Notes: generated from the sequence alone by a model not told the origin. A DNA stretch of 64,000 nt from Opisthocomus hoazin (GCF_030867145.1 NC_134417.1:13307577-13371576), one strand, 5' to 3'. Counted from the stretch's first letter, positions 13,978-29,000 are shown. Numbers and translations: made by a program.

Positions 13978-14016
13978 TTATAATCCATCCAAAGAGTTTT
14001 CAAAGAACATTAAGTC
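13978..14016 (-). CDS. PLSCR5: PLSCR5 coding exon 8 (C-terminus and stop)
   Basis: This final coding exon encodes [12 protein letters not shown] and a TAA stop at 13980-13978. It closely matches the end of human PLSCR5 (DFMFFEHSLAGL, from memory). The acceptor is TTATTTGTAG. The segment completes the C-terminal hydrophobic helix and the short outside tail typical of the family. Confidence 0.95.
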   Translation of the reverse strand, partial: DLMFFENSLDGL

Positions 14017-17000
14017 CTACAAATAAACAAACTGTGAATGGTAAGGAAGGTACAAAAATGCAGCAATTACTATCAGAAGTCTTACTTGAAGGCTTTTTTT
14101 ACATGAAGTAATTAGATTAGTCAATCATTTTCTATTACTCTGCCACTGAGCAACCGGAGTTTGGAGGACACAATCGGAAAATCTCAAGTGTCATGAGAAT
14201 TACATTTCTAACCTAATAAAAGCAAAAGATCTGAATTGTTGTTGCTATTTTAGCACAAACGCTTTCCAGTGAATAATTTAAATGGCTTTGTCCTTTGTTT
14301 TATATTCTCTGATGTAAGTATCACAGATGATTTTGAAACCATTGCATGTTAATATTATCACATTAGTGTTGGCAAAAGACATACACAGCAAATATCAATG
14401 TGTAGTTCTAGAAAACATGCATCTTAACTTCATCCTTACCCCAGCAGTGAGTATGCTCTTTTTCATATAATTCTTCTCTTATGATTATCTTCACAAATGA
14501 ATTTTTGTAGGAAATTTCATATGATCTGTAGGTCTTACATGCAACACTTGACAGAGCTATTGAAGGGGCACTCACCATTGGAAATTACCATTAGAAAGAA
14601 CATAACTTTGGGCTTGGTTCCAATACCCATTCAAACACAACAGTTAAGGGGTTTGACGGAGTCTCGTCGGTTTGACATGCATGTTGATATTTGATTCTGC
14701 CATGCAAGATCTTGTATTACATGTGGCATACTATTTAGTCACTTTAATAACCACAAATGTTAGGAACCTGAAGATGCTCAGCAAATAAGAAAAAACCAAA
14801 TGCAGCCTTAAAAATTAACAGGGCTTTAGTTAACTTATATTTTAGGTAGCGAGTCTGACTTTTCACTGCACTTAGGCCTTTCTAGGATCACAGCAGATAG
14901 CAAAGGTCCCTTTGGTCCCAGTCTGCCCACCTCTATAGGTCTACCTCTTGGTTTCGCGTACTTACAATAAGGAAGCAAGCACCAATCATTACTGCCTTGA
15001 TTCTCACATCAAGATCTACAGGGACCTGGATCCCGAAGTTGGCAGTGTTGGTAAAGACATTGTTTACAAAGCCAGACCAGTACTTGGAAATTTTGCCGAT
15101 CGTTGACATCTCATTGAGAGCTTTTACCTGCACAAATAAAAAACAGGAATACACCTAAATGTAAATAAATCAAGTACACACTGATTATCTCTCCACAGAA
15201 GTAATGACTGTGCCCTGATACACACACAGAGTGTGCCATAGTTGTCAGGCTCTTCTTTTATTCTTTTCATTGAGATGCTCTATTAGTGTCAGATTTGCCT
15301 TTAGGAGTGGCACACAAGAAACATCAGCATCTTTAGAGCTGACAGAAAAGTGGAGGAAAGCAATTGTGAAAGTTTATACCACTTTTGCTCTTCTTTCACA
15401 ATGATTTTTTTTTCCTGTTTTGTGTTTCTGATATGCTCCAAGTCACAGCAGTACCTTTGCTGTGGGCAGCTGTCCCCTACAACTGACAGGCATGTTCTCA
15501 ATTGTGTAGCTGTCTGCATGTTTCTCATGTATACTGAAATTTTGGGCAGTACCCGCTGAAGTCTTCTGCTTTGGCTAACAAGTTGATCAACACAGAAGCT
15601 CTTTTATAATTCCTTAACTAAGGCAAAGCACTTTGTTCACATCAGAAAACTCTGTCCAGGCTTTCTATGAGCATCTCCCATTCTCCCCCTCATCCGTTAA
15701 ATATCTCAGTGATTCCTCAGAACTACTTTTCTCCTGATGAATCTTGTCAAATGAATGTAGATATATTAGACAGTAATCCTGTCCGTGGTTCTGAGTCCGA
15801 GAGTAATGAAGGCAGCAGATTCAATGCCACAGGTTTCGATGGACTATGTGTCAGGTAGCAGTAGGTGCATGTGGGATGAAACACTGAGCCTATCAAAATC
15901 GATGGCAGAGTGCTCATGGACTGCAGAGGACCAGGACTTCGCTTAGCGACATGTTTATTTCCTTGAAGGAATTGTCACTCCTGTCCAGAAAACATCTGCA
16001 GGAATCTGAGTGTACAAGTCAGGAGCTCCAATGCGCTTGTACTTCTGTTCCATAATTATAGCAACCTGCATCATATCTTTAAGTGTATTATAGAATAACG
16101 GGATTTATGAGTGAGAAATTTATTCAAAGTAGTAAAACTTTAAAATTCTTAACACTCGTAAGAAACTTACCTCAAAGTCAACGTCTTCAAAACAGCCACA
16201 AGTTGCGTATGGGCCAATTATTTTTAGTACATCTTCTTTACTTTCATTCTGTATAGTAAACTTTGGCAGAAAAGGGTCCCAGTTCTGTACAACGTACCCA
16301 GCTATTGTACCTGGTGGGGACTGAACTTCTAACTAGCAAACAAAAGAAAACAAACAAATCTTATAAACTAGTTTTATATTAGCATATTTGTCCATAATAG
16401 TGTATTGTTTATCTAATGACAAAACGTTTATTTATTGAATATAATTACATCTAGTTTTATCAAACTGTGAACAGGATATTACAAGGCTGTACAATGGTGT
16501 TTTTAAATGTAGCGGACAGTATAAAGCTCAAAATCTGCACCAGAAGCTAAGATCTTGCATATAATCTAAGATCTGATAAAAGCCATATGCTGTGAAAAGT
16601 TTTTGTTATTGCAATCAGTGAGTATCCTACAAGCTTTTTTATACAGCAGCTGTGCTACCAAGTGCTACCAAGGGACCTTTTCTTTAAAGTCCTGATGCAG
16701 TACTAGGAAGTAGGTAGACGAGTTTACCTATAAAACATTTTCGTAACACAAGAAAGATATCTGAATAAAGGAGAGCCAAAATTAAGGAAAAAAAATTCTG
16801 ATACTTTATAGGATCTGCATTTTTCACTCAAAGCACCTTATTTCCAAGTTCTACAACTTCCCACAGATATACGGCCTTGAAGAGGTAGAGCCATGGAGCG
16901 AAGCATCAGCCTCCTCAGAGAGCTGCTTCCCAGTCATACCCACACACACGAATGGCCCCCAGGGGTTGTCCATCCTTCACACTCGGAGACAGCGGGTGAC

Positions 17001-20000
17001 GTCTGTCTGTAGCACTAACAGACTGCGTCAGGGCAAGCAGTGTTTTGGGGTGTTACCTGACCAAAGAGGTATCTGTGTCATCAGATACAAAAGCTTTATG
17101 TGTGATGTCAGGAAAGTAAGGTCCCATGAAAGGGAGGAGGCAAACTGGGAATGTAACCTATAAAGGGACCTCATTTATCAATGGTCACTTCTAAACAAAG
17201 GCCTCCACGCAGTCCCCCAGGCTGAGAGGTGGGTGTGAATTCCTTCCTGCCATCCGCACAGAGGTTGCGCAAGGCTTCATTAATGCTGTGCACATGCAGC
17301 TTGGACAAAAGGCAATTAGGATTTACTCACCTCTTGCAGGAAGCAGGGGAACCAGCAGCTGTTGCATCTCAAGGGTCTGTTCACTGTAATCACTTCTCGG
17401 CCCGTGTTGTCAGCAATCCTTATGGTGAAAGACCTTATAGGCGAACACAAGTTACGGTCAAAGCAATCATTTTCTTCTACTGCAAAGTAAACTCTTTGTC
17501 CCAAATGGTTTTTTATCTCGTATTTGCTGGAGGTCTCTGTGCCAAGTATGGCTAATAAAGCAAAACAAGCAGAAAATTACCTTAGTATAATGTTACTATA
17601 TATATTAGTATATATTGTAAAAATCTATGGAACTGAGACTGTTTACAAAATTGTTTTGAAATAATGGCACAAAGAAAATACACAATTATAAGGAAATAAT
17701 AATGTCAGGTCTGTATTTTAAAGGAGCATTTAGTTTAAAGGCTTTGATTCGCTGTACACTAAAGTACCTATCACAAAACAGAATTCAGATCCAGAGTTTT
17801 GGTTTGGGCTTTTTCTTTATCATCTGAGGAAAGTAACAAAATGAGGCAGTCCCACTTCTGTGACAAAACTTTCACCCAGGAAGGTATCCAAGAATCAGGC
17901 TGAAAACATTTTGAATGGGAGAAATACACTAGAAAATGTTTTACTTGCAGAAATTCGTACTTCTTCAGTACTTTGAAATTCTGAGGAACTATGTAAATAG
18001 AAACTTTCATGCTTCATTTTGTGTCTTATGACCTTCCTTTCTTTATTTGCTTTGTTTCTTGTAGCATGTTAATTATTGTTAAAGACAATAAATTTTTCCT
18101 TGGATTGGAAAGTCAGTTAAACTTTAATAACTTTGAGAGGGCGGTATCTGAGGGAGAGAATTATGGGCTGGTGTAGCTATTACTCACTGTAGTCCTTCTC
18201 TCCTCATTGGTTTCCTGTGGAACAGGCATAAAGTGAGCGAGCTTTCACTACTCTAACACCACATTACAGGCCTGATGCAAGGTCAGCAGGAGGCTTCGCA
18301 ATGACTTCAGCGACGTGGGGGCAAGACTTGGAAGCCTTTTGGAGACATCTGTGTACCAGCACTGTTAAAGGAGCGACAAGGATTGCACCATACCTTCAAG
18401 AAGCTCCACTTGCTGATGAATAATTATCTGGTCCAGCTGTTTAAAAGAAAAAAAACCACAAAAACACAAGATGGTGTGTGTTGGAAAGGTCTGGGGCTGC
18501 CAGTGATCACCTGTCTATTTTTATTGCTTATCTCCCAGTTATGAGAATTTCTGTCCTTCCAGAGGTGCACAAGCTGGGTGCCTAAGGGCTACACCAAGTG
18601 ACGCTTCAGGCATGGTTCTGAAATGATGACTGAAGAGTGTGACATTGGGTGCTGTGGTCATGTAATTCACCTGCACGTTTGATGAAAAATAAACTTCCAC
18701 TGGGGGATGAGGAAGACAAGAGCAAAGATGTACGTAAGAAGCAGGATCCACTTCTCACTCCTGTTCTTCCCTCCTGGTGTCGTCAGCAGGGAAGCCCGTT
18801 ACCCAAAGCTAAGGTTAGTGCTGGGCACCACGGCAGTGCAGAAGCGAATGAGCCTGGGCTCAAGCTCAAAGCCTGCTGCTGCCACATCCCACAGGGCCCC
18901 GCTGGAGGAGCCCGGCAGGGCTGTGGGGTGATGCTGGTGACAGCACACACAGGCTTTAACGCTCTGATCTCAGGCACTGGGAGTCCTTCACCCTAAATCT
19001 GGCAAACAGTTGCAGCAAGGTGCCAGAATGAGCCACGCAACAGCTCCCCAGAGAATCCCTCGGCTGGCTGAAACTGTCTCCCCCTGTGAGCTGGTTACAA
19101 ATGCAGGAGAAAAACTGTTTGCCATAATACCCAGCTTTGCTGTGCTTATCGTCCCTCTGACATTATTCTTTTTTAGAGAACAGTCATTAGTATTATAAAA
19201 CCAGCAAGACTTAATTTCAGTCTACCTTTCAGTTTTATGTGACTTTTTCTGCCTGTTTTATGAGATAGTTTAGGCTTTGCTAATTTCTATTCTTTAAATT
19301 CCTGATGGGCAAATGGCTTGGCACAGGATTTTGCCATTACTCACAGCTGCAGACAGAAAGCACACAGTGACCTTCCGAGACCAGCATGTCACAGCTCTCC
19401 ATTGTTTGTATATTTTACAATTGATAAATCTTGCCTGGTACATATTCAAACTGTTTCAGCCATTTGTCAATTCTAGTCATTTCCTGCAGCTCATTCAGGC
19501 TGCAAAGAAAAGCTGGTAAAAGAGAAACATCTTTGTCCCTTTCATTAATCTCAGAAATGTGCATGCCACTAATTGAAATAATAAAAAATATTTGGACTTA
19601 AAAATTTCTCCCAAGAATCTTTGCTATTTGTAGTTTAGATTTCATGAGATGTGAACTCTTGGAGCTTATGGGAAGTGATCTGCTGATGAGAAAAGAATAA
19701 ACAAGTTAAAGATGGCAGGACTATTTTAATAACTTAGCATTGATTTTAATATGGATTTCTTTGCCCCACATAGTTTTTCACAGGTAAAGGAAAAATAATG
19801 AGCCTGAGCAGTTAAAAACTTTGAGTGATTTTGGTCTGTGTATTGGTTTATTTTGTACAGTGTATAAATAATGTGGAGACAATGCGATGATCTCCCTTGT
19901 TAGGCTTGCTTGCTTTGCCTTTTGCTAGTTTCTGCAAGGCAGCTATTCCGATGCACCGTTTATAAGGGTGTTTGTGGATTAGGGGAATTCTGCACTTGCA

Positions 20001-23000
20001 TTTGAAAGCATCTAAAGCTCTTTGATTTACGAAGATCTGAGTACTCTTGAACTCACATGTGCTAAAATTCCTTCTACACAGCTAATTCTCACTGTCCAGT
20101 TTTGTGGGCATTAAATTTACATCTGATCAGTCTAACCAGGTATAAACTGAGAGGCTTCTTACAAAATTGGTTGAGCCTGAATGGTAGCATAACATGCTAT
20201 TGAGCTGTTTGGAAAATTCTTCTCCTAGGTCTCATCTGTCTATTCCTGCTATAGGCAAATGTTCCCTCGATTTTTGTAATGGGCACTGGCCAATTCCTCA
20301 AACTATAGCTGTGATCTGGAAGATAATAATGAGGTTTGGGTAACTTGTTTTGTAGGAAATTGTTTACAGAGTGTCACTTCTGTGATAATGATAAAAATCG
20401 TGGTATCATTTTGTCAGGCCAGAAGCAGTTTATTGGCCTTCTCTGGTGCACATTGAACAGCCGAGCAAATCCCTCCTCAGCCTGACTGACTCCAGGTGCC
20501 TGTTTGCAGTGAGACATTGCTGTCTGGCCTTAACACATGGCACAGACATTTTCTTTTCCTCTCATCCAACACTGTATGTTGTATCTTTGAGTTGCTGTTT
20601 AGAATAAGACTGCAGGGATCTCTGAGATTCACTAAATTTCGATCCTTGTTTCAGAGTCCAACATATCACAGTGTTACTAAGAAATATATTCAGCTTTCTC
20701 GATCTGTCCAGCTATCTTCCCCACTCCTGCTGGAGGTAATCCCAGAAACTCATTTCTATTTGTTATCCTGTATTTATTCACAACCACTTTCTACATAATC
20801 TTTCTTCCAGAAATACAATACTATAAATTAAATGTCTCTCTCTCCCACAGGTTGTTTACTCTTCTAGGTACTCTGTCATTGTTCCCTCTCTGGCAGTGTT
20901 TTTTCTGTCTAAAGATTAAACAATTGCAGTCTTGTTTTAAAGCAGATTCTCTATTCCCCATGTCCTTCCAGTAGCCTCTGTCTGTGCCTGTTTCAATTTA
21001 GACCCACCTTTCCCCAGTATAGACGCAACCAGAAGGATACACAGTATTCCAGTCTTCCCAATTTCATCAAAAATTTCCAGTTCTGCTAGAAACATCTTCA
21101 TTCATTTGAGAATTTCATTATGTGAAAATCTCTTAGTCCATCAGGATAAATCCCAAAGGATCATCCTAGCAGCTGTGAATCCGACATTCATTCTGCAGGC
21201 AGCCATCTCCCTGCTGGTCGGATCCCCTTTCTGCTGCAAGCTATCCTGCATGAGCTTGTTTCATTAGTCACACAGCCAGTATGGCTTCAGCAACGCGCAC
21301 CAAAATGTTCTGCAACACACGGAAACCCTAGCTGTGGGTATAGGCCAATAATCAGCATTGCACACATGCTTTCCACTTTTCAGACTGCAGAGAAAACTGA
21401 AAATAATTAGTGAGGGCTGTAGCACAGTCACATTGGGCCGAGAACAAGCATGAATGAAGTCTTGAGTTCTAGTTATAGTTTGGACAGCCACTTGCTCTTT
21501 TGTCTTTATGTCAGATGTAAATCTTCTATAAAATGGAGTACTAGAATTTGCTTGCCCACATTGTATGGGTAAATCTGGGGTATAATTCACGTTCATATAG
21601 AAGACATATATTCAACCTGCCAAGTATTTACTATCACAATCACTTCTAGACTAAAAAATGTAGCTCCCACAGTTTGTGAGCAAATGCTCATGTAATTGAC
21701 AACACATATCATTCTGTGCATCGGTACCATGAAATGAAAATCATAACTCCACATGAAAGATTGTTTCTGAAGGGTCTCCCTGTTTCTTTAGCTATCTAGG
21801 TAACTTAGCTCCAAACATAAAATACATTCAATTTCTGCTTCTGTACAAAACTGCTAGAAATGTGTATCTAAAATGCAGACCTCAAGTGAAATAAACATTT
21901 CCCAGTACCACCAAAATACAAACACAGCAGAAGCGTCTGTATCAGAACCAACCTGACTACACTGCAGGCCTGGTTCTGTCCCTGTCCATAGCAGGCAAGG
22001 TGTATGACATGTTACTCAGCATATATGTGTGGCAGAATCCACCCACATGTGAAAGTCAGACTGGAGTCAGTGTCGAAACAGTAACAGGGAGTCACTCTCC
22101 CAGTAAAAAAAAAAAAAAGGTGGAGGAAGAGTCAAAACTTCTGGAGCAGAGCTGCAGACCATCACTGGTCTGAGGTCCAGGAGCTGAGAGGCTTCATAGA
22201 GCGAGATGGACAGCTGCACATTTAGCAGTAGGACTGAGAAGACTTTAGCTTTCCGTTTTCCTCCTTTGCCTGTGACCTACTTGTCCACTTTCTTTTCTAG
22301 GCATTTCCCCTCTCCGGCACTGACGCTTTCCTGCCCCACAAACTGGCACAGAGTGGGTGCAGATTTGTAGCCACCTGGGCTTACGCTCACAGAGTTGTCT
22401 CCTTGGGAGCTTACCTCCCCAGGACCTTACCTCTAACCCAGAGAGCACTGGCCTTGGCAGAAGGAGTTTGCTCAGAAGACCTTTGTGTTCCTCAAAGAAC
22501 GGATTATAGGGAGGTGACAATTCCTTCACACACTGCCTGTTTTAGTCTTTTTGAGGTCAGCTGGAGTTTGATAGCCATTTCCCTGAGGGTGAGCTCTTAA
22601 GAACCTGAAAGGAAACTGGGGGGGGACAATGAGAGGGGTAGTAGTATGACCTCCAAAAGGTCACAGAGGGAAGAAATCCTTGGTTTTGGTGTAAGGAGAA
22701 CTGCATGAACAACAAATGGATTTCTATAGATATGGGCAGCAGCAATGAAGGAAGGGCTTGTCAGTCCCACGTTCCTTATTTCATAGTAATATCGAATAAA
22801 AAAAACTCCTCTCCATCTCCACCTGCCTTCCCCCAAGAAAAAACCCAAACAACTCCATCCCCCAAGATATCAAAGTCTCTGAGGAAAACAAAGCAATTCG
22901 AGCATTTGGAAAGATTCAGGACCTGGTTCAGGTACTCCAGACCAGGTGGCAAGTTCTGTGTCTGTGATACTTGCTTCCAGAGACTTGTTGGTTCAACAGG

Positions 23001-26000
23001 CTTGTTCTGTTCAGGAAGGTCAGAAGAACCAGGGAGGTAATCCTTAAAGACTGGGTTTGTTTGTCCCTGAAACTCTGCAGGAAGAGAAGAAAAAAATCAG
23101 AAATGAACAGGGCCAAACAGCAGCTAACTGCTTGGATCAAAACTGGAACAATAATGTTACATACTGCCTGTGACTGTACCAGCATCTTAGCTCAGATCAG
23201 GAGCCAGGATCTGAAACAAATCTCCTGATGGCCCCACACTTTGAGCACGCTGGTTCATTTTATAAAGCAGTCCAGGAGTATGCAACATGGGATCACTGCA
23301 GATGAAACTAAACCAGGAGACGTGGTCTTGGAGGGCACCTAATCCTCTCTGACATCTTGTGAGCACTCAGTCTGTGGGACAAGGCTGGAGCTGATCTGGG
23401 CTCACATGCGGGGCAGCCACAAGCTCCCCAGCACAGGTTGCTCAGCTCTGCTCCCCGTGAGCTGCCCTGCGTGCTAATGTGCACCGAGCAGCTGAGGGCT
23501 TGCTTCTAGCAAGATGCTTTCCAGCATCTTGAGGGCATGCATATTTTCTCTTAATTAGAGATAACCTTTCCAGGGATCTCAGATTCCCCAAGCTGGATGT
23601 TACAGCCCTGGTATCAAAGTCTACAGCCTCTTGCAGTGTTAAAGATTCATTATTATCTTAATGAAAAGATCAGACATCGTTAAGCTGTGTTTTCTGGTTT
23701 GCTATTGCAAACACGTCCTTTAGGACACAGTGATGGTTGCCTTGGCTCGTGCTGTGAAGGTAACAAGAGTATTTACTGTTAGAGGTACCTGCACGCCCAC
23801 AGCCCTTCGTGCGCACAGGGACCGTCTCCCACAGTGCAGTGATCACCTTCGGCATTTGCTTCCCAACAAACTCCTACTGGTTTCACTATGAGCATCTTTC
23901 CACAGCCCTCAGTAACACTGGCTCTGCCACAATACGGAAGAGCAAGCTGAAGCTCCCTGCATACAAACGGCAAATCCCCGTTATTAAGCAGAGGCCCTGC
24001 GCTTCGGCAGTAAAGCGGTCCCCAGACTGATCATTTTTATCTCATGCGTGATAATACTTAGGCACAATGGGGTCTGAGGTCCAGAAGGAATTTTGGCTCT
24101 GAATCTGAAGCTCTCTTTTGCTGTTGTGGGTTTAAATGAGATCCTTTAGCATTATTTGAACTCACTGTGGCTGATTCATCGTTTAATCATATTTTGATCT
24201 TAATTTGTCTTTGCAGCAACTGCTTTCTTTCAAAGTCTGAGACCACAGGAAGAAGAAGTAACCCCTTTGAATTTGTAGCTGGCTTTTAAAAATGTATAAC
24301 TGGGTAATAAATATTTTATGTGCTTTTCTGCATCATTTTACTCACAGGTTCTGTGACTGCCGTAACTCTTGTTGTTACATGAAATGCCATGAAGTGGCCG
24401 AATGTTAGTGTTATTCTTGAATAATAAAGAGAAAAAAAAAGACAAATTGCAGTTCTACCTGTCAAATTTTAAGCTATATAAAAACCAAACAGTAAATACA
24501 TTAAATATTGATAACAATCTGAGCTATTCTGACACTTTGTCTATTTTTGTGGATGTTTCCCATTTCATTTATGGTATGGGAAATATTAAAAGTTACCATA
24601 TGATACAGTGAGAATTCTGTACAATCATAATTTGCAGAGTGCCTTGTTCCTAAAATAAGTTTATTATCAACTTCCTACATTATGAAAACAATATTACACA
24701 ACATGACTATTTTGCTGCTTCTGTTAACTACTATGCATTAAACATGTACAAAACCAGATATCTTTTATATGGCTAAAGGTAAGTAAAATACATACCTCGC
24801 AGAGTAAGAAAATGGCTATTCCAAGAGTACAACGATGTTGCAAAACCTGCTTGCTGCTCTATGACTTTTAGTGCTGTAAATGCAGAATGTCTTCTTTGGG
24901 GAAAAAAAAGAGGGGTGAGCATTCAGCAAACATAAATAGATATTGCTGAAACTCCCTGGGCCAACATCTGCCTCGGCACATCCCAACGGGGTGACCTCTG
25001 TGGAGCTGCAGTCACGTTAAGAAAAAACAGATTTGTGTCCTTCTACTTAAAGTATTTGAAAGCACAGAAAAAATGAATTTAGAAGGCTGGTTAAAGCAGC
25101 ATACTGCGCTGTTTGTCTACAGCCCTGAGTACCCAACCTGCTGCTGCTAAAAGACAATACGTGACAAAGGTGAATCCAGATAGGAGTGATTTGATTAAAT
25201 CCAGTTATTCTTCAGATATTTAGTTTTTCTTCTGTGGTAGTATCAGGACTCTGGCCAATTTTGAAAGTGAAAAGCATTTGCTGATTTGGTATTTTTGAAG
25301 TGCAATAGGAAAGAAGTGTGCAAAAATAGTGGTACCCTTGGCTCAGAACCTGCCCTTTCCACACATTCTGTACGGACAGGTTTAAGCACAAAGATGCAAA
25401 CACTAAATTTTCTGATTGAATGCAGATGCTAACATTTTGTAACATTTTATTCAAATAACATTCTAGTATAGATTTTTGTCTCCTTAGGAGCCTTTTGAAT
25501 GCCGAAAAATTAAAGGAAGCCAAACCAACTGTGCTTTAGCTGATGTGGTTTTAGCCTGGATCTCTCGTTTCATCAGACTGCTGATTGCTGGAAACGCACG
25601 AGACTGTAGTTTTCTGTAAACATGATCTAAAAATACAGACTAGAGATGTGCTTACCTTGAGAGGCCATGAAGCTTCCTGAGTTACTTCTTCAAAGGAAGC
25701 CAGGTTAAAAGAAAAGGCTTTTCTTGTTGCAGCAAAGAAAAAAAGAGCACAGCATGCACAAAACTTCAGAAGGTGTCTGTCTACTTCATATCAGCTTACA
25801 AAGAACTGGAGGAAACGCATTGCCTTTCTCATGTTCCAGAACACTGCATTTTATGTCAATGGACAACAGGGGGAGATGATGCTAACAAACAACAAAAACA
25901 TTCTTCATTTCAAGTCATTTGCACCAATAGAAAGAGGAAGAAATGTTTTGTGAATACAAAGAGGCAAAACTTCAATGCACCCACTGGCTAACTAAGTACA

Positions 26001-29000
26001 TCAGACCTAAAATTCTGCTTTATAAGGTATGTATATATTCTGAGACCACACAAATTCTATCTTTATAATTCAATATTTATGTTTCCATTTCTTCAGGGTA
26101 TCCAGTAAAGACAGAGAAGCTAATCACCTGCATGTCCCTACATCTGGCCCCCAGCCAACCGTTCCCATGCACAGAGCAGGAAAAGCTATATTGGATTTCT
26201 CACTGAATTCCACTCGCGTAGCATCAGCCTCCCCTACAAGAGATGTCATGCCTGCACCCAGACCCAGAAAATGATCTGGTACCCCCCACCCCCTCACACA
26301 CACACAACAGGGCTCTGCTGATCTGTGTGAGGTGTTTAAACTGGATTGGGAGAATTAGAGCAGATTGGCTGTGCTTTGCTCCAGATAAGCATCGTCCATA
26401 CCAAAACGTAACACAAGTAATCACCCGCATTGCACTGAGAAGAAAGGAGGAGGAGGGAGAGTAACCTTGACTTACCAGCTCATATTTCTGACTCAAGTGC
26501 CCAAGTCGCCATGGAGATCATCACGCAGATGCGATCTGCAGGCAGGTATGATGCATGGTTGCAAAAATGGCAGAGCTTATGCACAGAGCCCAGCAGAGCA
26601 GAGTGAGATGCTGGGGGCAATTTTCTGTTCTCTCTGCTACTGCAAGTCCTACTGACTTGAAACGTTCTGTAGGAGCATGTCCAAGCAGACTTAATTCCTG
26701 AGTTTTCAGTTCAGGAAGATGCTGATGAGGATCTCTGAAGGAAGAATATAGAAAAGTCCTTTAAAAAAAAATAGATATATGGAAGCTGATTTTTATTAAC
26801 TACATTAGTCCATGCAAAGGCCTCAGGTCCTACCTATGGAGCACGTGAAAATCTGGCTATGCGAAATTTCCCAGGAGTTTATCATTGCCCACTTGAGAAG
26901 TCCCTGGGTGCAGTGGCAGTGCAGCCCAATCCAGCAGCCAGTCCCTGCTGTGCTCACCTCTGGAAACACCATGTGAAGGGGGAAGGCAGGCCACAGACAA
27001 AAACTTTGGTTGCTGAAAAATGGGCACTAAACAAACCTTTCTGCACTAGGAAGAGGTTTGACATCACTGAAATAAAGATTAAGAATGACTAAAAGTTTTA
27101 GCTTCCTTTCTCCTTATCAAAGATGTACTTCTTTGGAGAGGGGGGTCTAACCTGGAGAGCAGACACAAAACCTAAACAAAGAAGAAAAAAGGAAACAGAA
27201 AGCTCTGGATAAACATAGGAAACCTGACTTTGAAAGTGACGGATGAAAACTCAGCTGAGATGGCACCCACCTACCTTCAAAAATGAATAAATTCTTACTT
27301 TAGCTGCCAGAAAACCAAACCAACGTAACCCAAATAATTCTGTCAATGCATAAGGCAAATGTCGTACAGTAAGAAAAATGACCCTAAAATAGACAAGCCA
27401 CGTATATATGCTGAAAGATGATATTTCAAACATTTGTAAAAAACATTTTTGAGAAGCCCAAACAGCTCACTAGCTGACCTGGAGGAACACACGAACACCA
27501 ACGCAGCCTGTCTGTGCAGTGCTCAGTGCCAGTAACACAGGACCAGTCCCAGTCATTCCGACAGCCTGGGATTGCTGGGAGCTGCTGGCCCCGCTGTTAC
27601 AGCTCCTGGGCAAGAGCCACCACGGTGGCACAGGCAGGTCCACCCATCTGCAGGAGCCAGGTGTCGTTGTCCTGCCGCTCATGAAACAAGCATTTCCCTG
27701 AAGACATTCTGCCCCAAAGAACGAATTTTCTGGCATTAAATTGCAGTAAACACATAATAGAAAGATATAAAACTTGGCTGTAAGTTCATTTTATGATTTT
27801 CCACTTCTTTCTCAATTTTCCATCTTTTAAAATGTCCTCTCTTACCCTATTCTTCTTGGTTTATTCTGAAGCATAATTTTAGTAGATTACATCAACAGAT
27901 GTCTGCAGGATTTGTAAACAATAGTCTTGCATTGGCATAGGTCTTTACAAATAAAACTATGTATTTAATAGTTTCTTAATCTGAATATTTGGCTTTTTTA
28001 TTATTTTTTTAAAGATAAGTACTCACATACTGGTCAAAATCTACTCCAGTCATGATTAAAAGCAGCCTCACTAGGGACTTCAGGAGCAGAAGATTTAATC
28101 ATATTTGTCGAGGCACAAATGCAGCCATCCTTTGGCGCTATTTAGAAATGCACAGGAAAAACTACACAAGAAACCAGGACAAACATTTAAAGAATAGTGT
28201 AAAGGTATTTCTGGCCAACTGTTAAGGACTTCGGGATGCAGAGCGGCAGCACCCAAAGCGGGATTTTGTCAAGAGAGCAAGCTGGCTGCCTTTGTCCCTT
28301 GCAGAAGGCTCCTGGGGATCACTGCCTACATTTACTCTGTCTCTAGGAGTCTGAGCATGCTCCCTTCCTCTGTGTGAATGTGCTGAACATCTGCAACACA
28401 TTCACAGGTATAAATAAAATAAAAAATGCAATAAGGAAATTAAAGAAACTGAGTGTGTGTACATGTATTCCCTCTATCTGTAAAATATACTCATCCCATC
28501 CCATGCTGTAAAGCTTATAAAAAGTGACGGGCAAATCCTCAGAAGACAGAAGTTAGCCTGGATTCATTAAAATCAATGAGACTACTTAGATCAGGGCAAG
28601 CAGTGCTTGGCTGAAGGAGTTTATACATCTAGAACCTTCCTTTTTTTCTTAAAGAAAAATTGCCTTGCATCTTTTCTATAACTACCACTTCTCCAAAAGC
28701 ACAGGGATCCATCCCTGCTAAACTGACATACAAACATCCCTGTAGTTAATGGTTATTACACAAATTACTACTCCCAGACAGCACAGAGCTAAAACACAGA
28801 TTTTCCTCCAGCAAGCATATAGCATTAGTCAACCAGGTGGATCAACAGAGCAAAGATACCATATGGCTCAGCATAGGCGCTGATTTTCTGGAGCCTAATC
28901 ACTCTTCTAGTTTCTACAGGCACCACAGCCAGAGTATGACAACAGTTTCACAAAACACACCTTCACTAGTGATCAGAGGCATCAAGAAAAAAACAGGAGA

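Noticed and set aside
22431..22517. Minus-strand open segment ([19 protein letters not shown]) before two GTAAG donors, first considered as the PLSCR5 exon before exon 4
   Set aside because: It lacks the PPGLEYL motif, which I then found at 22923-22961.
24796..24893. 98-nt minus-strand segment with a strong pyrimidine tract, acceptor and GTATGT donor, open in one frame
   Set aside because: Its phases do not fit between PLSCR5 exons 2 and 4, the peptide is unfamiliar, and PLSCR5 is complete without it.
25656..25722. Minus-strand segment ending in AAG and GTAAGC, open ([15 protein letters not shown])
   Set aside because: No partner exon in phase and no recognised family; a single short open segment with a donor-like site is common by chance.
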